The translations under genes were made by a program, and so were the position numbers. From assembly GCA_020634565.1 (NCBI GenBank), contig JACKBN010000021.1, positions 1 through 64,000 of the forward strand: a stretch of DNA of 64,000 bases. Direction: 5' to 3'. Source of the DNA: Ardenticatenaceae bacterium (GTDB lineage Bacteria > Chloroflexota > Anaerolineae > Promineifilales > Promineifilaceae). The notes beneath the pieces are model-generated. The model searched no databases. It had not been told where the DNA came from and saw only the letters and a program-made list of their open reading frames with translations. This document shows, one piece after another, positions 59,098 through 64,000 of the stretch; the first letter of the stretch is position 1; each line of letters starts with the position of its first letter.

Positions 59098-60548
59098 ACG
59101 CGGGCCTGGCCACGATTGCCATCTTCGTGGCGCTGGCCATTGTCTATGCCTGGCTTCCGCTGCGCTGGCGGCCCACTTTTTTGCTGATTGTCAGCGTGCT
59201 GGCGATTTATGCGCTCCAACCGTTCAGCAACCTGCGCTTTGCCGCCTATTCCCTGCAAACGCTCACCATTTTGCTCACTCTGGCCACCTGGTGGCTCACC
59301 CAGCGGCTGGTGCCTGATGCGCCGACGCTGACCCGCCAGGACCGCGTTACGTTGCTGGTTCTGCTGGGTCTTGTGTTGCTCGTCACCGCCGACCGCCTAT
59401 TGCCGGTGACGATGCGGCTGCTGCCGTACCGACCGCCACAGGTGGGTTGGGTGCTGCTAATTTTGATTGGTATGGCCGTTCTCTCCCTCCTCCTCGCCCA
59501 AATTTTACGCCGCCTGCCCTACCGCCATGTGCTCGCCGGAGCGATGCTGGTGTTGGTCGCCATCTTTGTGCTGCTGAAGTGGGCTCCGGCAGCAACGGCC
59601 GTTGCCGCCCTCTGGCGCAGCTGGACCGGTGAACAGGTTGCTCTGGCTGCCCCGTCTGACCTAGCCTGGCTGGGCTTTTCCTACGTTGCTTTCCGCCTCA
59701 TCCACACCCTGCGCGACCGGCAAACCGGGCTGTTGCCCGCCTGCACCTTGCCTGAATTTGTCACCTACGTGCTCTTTTTCCCGGCCTACACCGCCGGTCC
59801 AATTGACCGTCTGGAGCGCTTTGTCGGCGATTTCCGTGCACTCGATGCCGTGCCTACGGCCACACGTTGGGGGCAGGGCGGCTGGCGCATTGCCGTCGGC
59901 CTGTTCAAAAAATTTGTCATTGCCGATTCGCTGGCGCTGGGGCTGTCGTTAACGGCCGTATCCGCCCAGCAGGCCACCTCCACCGCCGGACTCTGGCTGC
60001 TGCTCTACGGCTACGCCTTCCGCCTCTACTTTGATTTCAGCGGCTACAGCGACATCGCCATTGGCCTGGGCATCCTGTTTGGCATCAAACTGCCGGAAAA
60101 TTTCCGCGCGCCGTATCTTAAAAGCAACCTCACCAGCTTTTGGCAAAGTTGGCACATCACCCTCAGCGATTGGGCGCGCTTTTACATTTTCACGCCGCTG
60201 TCGCGCAGCCTGCTGCGCCGCAAGCCGCGCCCCTCGCCGCAGCTCATTTTGCTCACCGCCCACCTCAGCACGATGCTGGTGATTGGCCTGTGGCACGGCA
60301 TCACCGCCAACTTTGTGATTTGGGGGCTGTGGCATGGCGTGGGGCTGTTTGTCCACAAGCAGTGGTCCGACCGGACGCGCCGCTGGTATCGTTCCCTGGC
60401 TGACAAACCGGGGCAAAAACGGGCCTGGTCGCTGGTGGGTTGGTTCATCACCTTTCATTACGTCGTGCTGGGCTGGGTCTGGTTTGCCCTGCCCACCGTG
60501 CCGCTGGCGTGGCAGACGTTTGCTAAATTGATGGGAACGGCCGTATGA
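59094..60548 (+). CDS. MBOAT-family O-acyltransferase (AlgI/DltB-like)
   Basis: A 484-residue polytopic protein with about eleven helices. The DltB/AlgI core is clear: FSGYSDIAIGLGILFGIKLP (about 310-330), NFRAPYLKSNLTSFWQSWHIT (about 330-350) with the RxPYLxxxxxxFW pattern, and the catalytic His in VIGLWHGITANFVIWGLWHG (near residue 400). In DltB and AlgI this enzyme moves an acyl group across the membrane to an external polymer. GTG start overlaps the previous stop; its own stop overlaps the next ATG. It is the membrane channel enzyme of the proposed pathway. Confidence 0.92.
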   Translation: MNAGLATIAIFVALAIVYAWLPLRWRPTFLLIVSVLAIYALQPFSNLRFAAYSLQTLTILLTLATWWLTQRLVPDAPTLTRQDRVTLLVLLGLVLLVTADRLLPVTMRLLPYRPPQVGWVLLILIGMAVLSLLLAQILRRLPYRHVLAGAMLVLVAIFVLLKWAPAATAVAALWRSWTGEQVALAAPSDLAWLGFSYVAFRLIHTLRDRQTGLLPACTLPEFVTYVLFFPAYTAGPIDRLERFVGDFRALDAVPTATRWGQGGWRIAVGLFKKFVIADSLALGLSLTAVSAQQATSTAGLWLLLYGYAFRLYFDFSGYSDIAIGLGILFGIKLPENFRAPYLKSNLTSFWQSWHITLSDWARFYIFTPLSRSLLRRKPRPSPQLILLTAHLSTMLVIGLWHGITANFVIWGLWHGVGLFVHKQWSDRTRRWYRSLADKPGQKRAWSLVGWFITFHYVVLGWVWFALPTVPLAWQTFAKLMGTAV

Positions 60549-61693
60549 ACGAATCGTCCCAAATCTTTACCTGGCGCTTTTTGCTGCGCGTCTTGCTAAA
60601 AACGGCATTGCTCTTTGTGGTTATCAATTTGCTTTTTGCTGTGGCGGTGACACCGGAAAGTTACGGCCGTCTTTCCCTTTACAACCATTTCTGGCCGGGG
60701 CGAGATCGGCTGCCCTACGGTGAAAATCCGGCCGAATCGTACAACCTGAGCCTGAACAATCTGCCCGCCATGTTTGCCAGCCACCGCTTGGCCCAGCCCA
60801 AAGCTGAGGATGAATTCCGTGTGCTGCTGTTGGGGGATTCGGCCGTGTGGGGCTGGCTGCTGCCCAACGCGGACACGCTGGCGGGTCAATTGAACCGGAT
60901 GGATTTGCGCAGCGCGGACGGCCGTTCGCTCACTTTCTATAACCTGGGCTACCCGATTTTGTCGCTGAGCAAGGATTTACTGCTATTGGACGAGGCGCTG
61001 GCTTACGAACCAGACCTCATCGTCTGGCTGGTGACGCTGGATTCATTTGCCCCGGCGCAGCAGCTGAACCATCCGCTGCTGTGGCACAATGTGTCGCGCA
61101 CGCGTGAGCTTATTCAAACCTACCAACTGCCGTTGGATGTGGCAGACGGCCGTTTCATCGAACCTAATTTTTGGCAGCGCACCCTGGTTGGACAGCGGCA
61201 GGAACTGGCCAATTGGCTGCGCTTGCAGCAGTTGGGCGTTGCCTGGCAGGCCACCAGAGTCGATCAATTTATCCCGCCAGAATACACGCCCCGCGCTTCT
61301 GATTTTGAGCCGGATGAAAGTTGGCAGGGGTTTGATACGGCCGTTCCCCTCACCGCCGCCGATTTGTCCTTCCCCATGCTGGCCGCTGGCGTGCAAATGG
61401 CAGCCGATGTGCCCGTCGTCATCGTGAATGAGCCGATTTTTGTCAGCGATGGGCAGAACAGCGATCTGCGCTACAATGCCTGGTATCCCCGCTGGGCCTA
61501 TGACCAGTACCGGGAATTGTTGGCGGAAACGGCCGTTACCCACCAGTGGCCTTATCTCGATTTGTGGAATCTGGTGCCCGGTGATGAGTTTACGGACAGT
61601 CCGGTGCATTTAACGGCCGTTGGCAACAAAATGCTGGCGGATGAGATAGCTGTTTGGTTGACTGAAGAAGGGAGATTGGAGACTGGAGATTAG
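60545..61693 (+). CDS. DltD/AlgX-like SGNH protein
   Basis: A 382-residue protein with one N-terminal transmembrane helix (about 14-37). The SGNH-like domain has block I VLLLGDSAVWGW (Ser near 97) and block V DSPVHLTAVGNKML (Asp and His near 349-353), but the GxND block is not evident (VWLVTLDSF occupies that position). DltD and AlgX/AlgJ proteins with this layout receive or deliver acyl groups beside MBOAT enzymes. The last residues (GRLETGD) are coded by an AATCTCC-type repeat that also supplies the stop codon. Confidence 0.82.
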   Translation: MNESSQIFTWRFLLRVLLKTALLFVVINLLFAVAVTPESYGRLSLYNHFWPGRDRLPYGENPAESYNLSLNNLPAMFASHRLAQPKAEDEFRVLLLGDSAVWGWLLPNADTLAGQLNRMDLRSADGRSLTFYNLGYPILSLSKDLLLLDEALAYEPDLIVWLVTLDSFAPAQQLNHPLLWHNVSRTRELIQTYQLPLDVADGRFIEPNFWQRTLVGQRQELANWLRLQQLGVAWQATRVDQFIPPEYTPRASDFEPDESWQGFDTAVPLTAADLSFPMLAAGVQMAADVPVVIVNEPIFVSDGQNSDLRYNAWYPRWAYDQYRELLAETAVTHQWPYLDLWNLVPGDEFTDSPVHLTAVGNKMLADEIAVWLTEEGRLETGD

Positions 61694-61738
61694 AGATTAG
61701 AGATTCACCAATCTCCAATCTCTAATCTCCAATCTCCC
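61670..61738. repeat. AATCTCC-word inverted repeat
   Basis: GGGAGATTGGA (61670-61680) pairs with TCCAATCTCCC (61728-61738), with further GAGATTAG/CTAATCTC pairs inside; a long hairpin of several registers. It covers the stop codon of the SGNH gene and ends 16 bp before the acyl-carrier-protein start, leaving its AAGGA ribosome site free. Confidence 0.85.
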
Positions 61739-61754
61739 GATAAAGGAACGATAA

Positions 61755-62009
61755 ATGAACGAAACAACGATACGCCGCCAGATGCGCGCGTTTATTTTGA
61801 ATGAATTGGTCCGCGAGCCGGATTATCCGCTGCGCGACGATGAAGGCATTATCTCCAGCGGGCTGATGGATTCGTTTGCCCTGGCCGAACTGGGTGTGTA
61901 CGTGGAAGATGTGTTTGATGTCTACATCCCCGACGCCGATTTGACCGTGGCCAAAATGGATTCGCTCCACCAGATGGTCGCGCGCGTGCTGCGCGATTTG
62001 CCTGCCTAA
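61755..62009 (+). CDS. Acyl carrier protein
   Basis: An 84-residue carrier protein with the phosphopantetheine attachment Ser40 in GLMDSFALAELG and helix pattern of ACP/DltC. AAGGA lies 8 nt before the ATG. Stop and next start overlap (TAATG). It should carry an acyl group, activated by the adjoining ligase, to the MBOAT protein. It differs from fatty-acid-synthesis ACP (usual motif DSLDTVEL) in having DSFALAEL, as many DltC-like and polyketide carriers do. Confidence 0.85.
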   Translation: MNETTIRRQMRAFILNELVREPDYPLRDDEGIISSGLMDSFALAELGVYVEDVFDVYIPDADLTVAKMDSLHQMVARVLRDLPA

Positions 62010-63679
62010 TGCTGACCCTAGCCACTCGCGACACTTTTCACACGCTGCTAGACGCACGCACCTTTGCCGAGCCAAACGATGCCCCGGCCATCATTTTTGT
62101 AGCAACGGAGGCCGAGCCGGTTGTGGTGACGCGGCGGGAATTGGCAACGGCCGTTGCCCAACACGCCGCCGCCTTCCACTCCCTGGGCCTTCAACCCGGT
62201 GACCTGGTGCTCATCGCCCACACGCAAAATCTGGAGAGCATCTACGCCTTTTGGGGCGCGCTTTGGTTAGGGGCAATTCCTACACTCTTTCCCAGCCTCA
62301 CGGAAAAGTTGGACGCCGACGTGTACCGTCGCAACATGGCTCAACTGATTGCCCTGTCGCAGGTAAAGGCGGTGCTCACCAGCGACGACTTTGCCGCCAC
62401 CCTGCGCGATGTGGCCAGCTGTCCGGTTTATGGCACCTCCGATTTGCCGCTTGACGCGCCATCGCCCAGCTTCACCTCGCCCGATCCCGATGCCATTGCC
62501 TTTTTGCAGCACTCCTCCGGCACGACCGGTTTGCAGAAGGGGGTGGCGCTGGCGCATACGGCCGTTCTCAATCAACTTGCCGCCTACAGCGAAGCCATCG
62601 CTCTGCAAGCCGACGACGTGGTGGTGAGCTGGCTGCCGCTCTACCACGACATGGGCCTCATTGCCGGCTTTTTGCTGCCGCTGGTGCAGGGCGTGCCGCT
62701 GGTGCTGCTGTCGCCGTTTGATTGGGTGCAGCATCCCGCGCTGCTGCTGCAAGCGATTGATCGCTACCGGGGCACACTCTGTTGGCTGCCCAACTTTGCC
62801 TACAACCACTGCGCCCGGCGCATTCGCCGCCGGGATAAAGAGGCGGTGTCGTTGGCCTCGATGCGGCTGTTCATTAACTGTTCGGAGCCGGTGCGGCACA
62901 GCAGCCACCAGCTTTTCCTCGATGCGTTTGCGGCTCAGGGTGTGACGCCGGACATGCTTGGCGTGAGCTACGCCATGGCTGAAAACACGTTTGCTGTGAC
63001 GCAAACGCCGCCGGGTCAGTCGGCTAACCTGGATTGGATCGACGGCCGAATTCTCGCTGAGCAAAAATTGGCTGAACCCGTCGAACCAACGCATGCTGAC
63101 GCTGTGCCAATGGTTTCTTGCGGACGGCCGATTTGGGGGACGGCCGTTGCTATTGTAAATGAAGATGGCGAGTCACTGCCGCCGCGCCAGGTGGGCGAAA
63201 TCGTGGTGCAAAGTGACTGTATGTTGACGGGCTACTACAAGCGGGATGATTTACGGCCGTTCCGCAACGGCTGGTATCACACGGGCGATCGTGGCTATCT
63301 GGCTGATGGTGAGCTGTACGTCATTGGCCGCAGCAAGGATTTGATCATCAACGCGGGCAAAAATGTTTACCCGCAAGATATTGAGGCGGTGGTGAATGAG
63401 GTGTCGGGCGTCTATCCAGGGCGGGCGGTGGTCTTTGGCGTGCCCGATGAGCGAGAAGGCACTGAGCTGATTGCGGTGGTTGCCGAAGTAGAAACGTCCG
63501 ATCTTGAAGCGCAAAATCAGATTCGTTTGGCAATTCGGCAGGCGGTGGGGGCGGAAACGGCCGTAAGCGCCAGCTTTGTCACCCTGGTGCCGCGCCACTG
63601 GCTGCTCAAAACCTCCAGCGGCAAAATTGCCCGCGCCGAAAATCGGCGTAAATGGTTGGCTGAACGAAACACCCATTAG
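62009..63679 (+). CDS. Fatty-acyl-AMP-ligase-like acyl-activating enzyme
   Basis: A 556-residue ANL-superfamily enzyme. It has the ATP loop SSGTTGLQKG (about 170-180), WLPLYHDMGLIAGFLLPLVQ typical of fatty-acyl-AMP ligases, YAMAENTFAVTQ, the YHTGDRGYLADGELYVIGRSKD hinge and the catalytic Lys in SSGKIARAE (about 532-540). It should adenylate a carboxylic acid and load it on the neighbouring carrier protein. It does not look like DltA (D-alanine) because the substrate pocket part resembles FAALs. It is the last gene of the operon and is followed by a strong terminator. Confidence 0.9.
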   Translation: MLTLATRDTFHTLLDARTFAEPNDAPAIIFVATEAEPVVVTRRELATAVAQHAAAFHSLGLQPGDLVLIAHTQNLESIYAFWGALWLGAIPTLFPSLTEKLDADVYRRNMAQLIALSQVKAVLTSDDFAATLRDVASCPVYGTSDLPLDAPSPSFTSPDPDAIAFLQHSSGTTGLQKGVALAHTAVLNQLAAYSEAIALQADDVVVSWLPLYHDMGLIAGFLLPLVQGVPLVLLSPFDWVQHPALLLQAIDRYRGTLCWLPNFAYNHCARRIRRRDKEAVSLASMRLFINCSEPVRHSSHQLFLDAFAAQGVTPDMLGVSYAMAENTFAVTQTPPGQSANLDWIDGRILAEQKLAEPVEPTHADAVPMVSCGRPIWGTAVAIVNEDGESLPPRQVGEIVVQSDCMLTGYYKRDDLRPFRNGWYHTGDRGYLADGELYVIGRSKDLIINAGKNVYPQDIEAVVNEVSGVYPGRAVVFGVPDEREGTELIAVVAEVETSDLEAQNQIRLAIRQAVGAETAVSASFVTLVPRHWLLKTSSGKIARAENRRKWLAERNTH

Positions 63680-63684
63680 AACGC

Positions 63685-63720
63685 GAAAAGCCGCCGCTGT
63701 CCCCACAGCGGCGGCTTTTC
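63685..63720 (+). terminator. Strong rho-independent terminator
   Basis: A perfect 16-bp stem with arms 63685-63700 and 63705-63720 (GAAAAGCCGCCGCTGT and its complement) and a 4-nt loop CCCC; the right arm ends in TTTTC. It lies 5 bp after the stop of the acyl-AMP ligase gene. A-tract on the left lets it also act on the minus strand. Confidence 0.92.
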
Positions 63721-63820
63721 AACAGGAAAACAATGTTTAAGTTACCCTTGTAACGTCATTGTTTGCCTAAAAGTTCCCTTTCTGACTTTTCGCTTTTCCC
63801 CAATAAACGATGACCGTTTG

Positions 63821-64000
63821 CTAATCGTCTGTTCCTACTTGCTCCGTCAAGCGTTCCAGCTTCGATTTTGTTTCACGCCAAGTGATTTTGGAGAGCCCCA
63901 ACTTTTGCCGGATATCATCTGGCTCCTCTTTGGCGCGCCAGTCGCGCATGGTGGCGGCCCAACGCAGGTTTTCAAAGGAGAGCTGGCCGCGGTCTAGCCC
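63821..64000 (-). CDS. C-terminal fragment, possibly a tyrosine-type recombinase
   Basis: An open frame enters from the right edge and stops at 63821, giving the last 59 residues of a protein. The pattern RWAATMRDW followed by DDIRQKLGLSKITWRETKSKL resembles the C-terminal helices of integrase-like proteins in which a LRHTxA-type motif precedes (I/L)xxxLGxSxxxWRE, but the catalytic Arg, His and Tyr lie outside the window or are absent. The assignment is a guess; the frame itself looks coding. Confidence 0.4.
   Translation of the reverse strand, partial: GLDRGQLSFENLRWAATMRDWRAKEEPDDIRQKLGLSKITWRETKSKLERLTEQVGTDD

Noticed and set aside
62267..63094. 275-codon minus-strand open frame
   Set aside because: It is antisense to the acyl-AMP ligase, whose motifs are complete; the frame has His/Arg/Gln-rich shadow composition.
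1..64000. CRISPR arrays, insertion sequences, rRNA and prophage
   Set aside because: No regular repeat-spacer pattern, transposase, rRNA or phage structural gene was found. The only recombinase-like trace is the fragment at the right edge.

Overview
The window is a gene-dense bacterial chromosome segment with slightly more G+C than A+T by eye and no phage, CRISPR array or complete insertion sequence. Gene content points to a Chloroflexota (Anaerolineae-like) bacterium: DUF2079/GT-C membrane proteins, Thr/Pro-rich lipoprotein linkers, a double-length 6-phosphofructokinase, a bacterial eRF1-like (baeRF/Vms1) protein and DUF4350/DUF4129 cassettes. That assignment is an inference; no 16S rRNA is present. 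The whole window is studded with the palindrome ACGGCCGT: I count about 130 exact copies by eye, where about one would be expected by chance.

Layout. 1-4787 (minus): a translationally coupled chain of envelope proteins (three paralogous GPDPase-membrane-domain-like proteins, DUF4129, DUF4350). 4880-14248 (minus): housekeeping genes: UDG-like glycosylase, baeRF, HtrA-type protease, double PFK, gamma-glutamylcyclotransferase-like protein and PriA, with tRNA-Arg(CCU) on the plus strand. 14263-21242: HNH protein, a small membrane protein, acyl-CoA dehydrogenase, YggT, YggS, a sorbosone-dehydrogenase-like lipoprotein, a truncated histidine-kinase-like protein and Dtd. 21304-36236 (minus): one unbroken 12-gene cluster of membrane glycosyltransferases, polyprenyl-phosphate sugar transfer genes and a methyltransferase. 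36481-39722 (minus): tyrosine kinase, two Wzz-like proteins and a GT4 enzyme for exopolysaccharide. 39728-41391 (minus): PspA-, PspC- and LiaF-like stress proteins. 41660-53133: 2-hydroxyacid dehydrogenase, a large secreted protein with a long leader region, methyltransferases, a degenerate M50 protein, a triple DsbA-like lipoprotein, an ABC solute-binding protein and Pth. 53210-56845: mfd.

57511-63679 (plus) is a tightly coupled operon: lipoprotein, 54-residue membrane peptide, SGNH lipoprotein, MBOAT O-acyltransferase, second SGNH protein, acyl carrier protein and acyl-AMP ligase. The parts match those of the dlt (D-alanylation) pathway, but the ligase resembles fatty-acyl-AMP ligases. I propose it as a dlt-like extracytoplasmic acylation system with unknown acyl group and target. 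It is the best candidate here for an undescribed system.

A second unexplained layer is a set of small low-complexity inverted repeats (words such as AATTGTG, AATTACC, AATCTCC) that sit between genes, often supply or abut a stop codon, and appear in frame inside priA and mfd.
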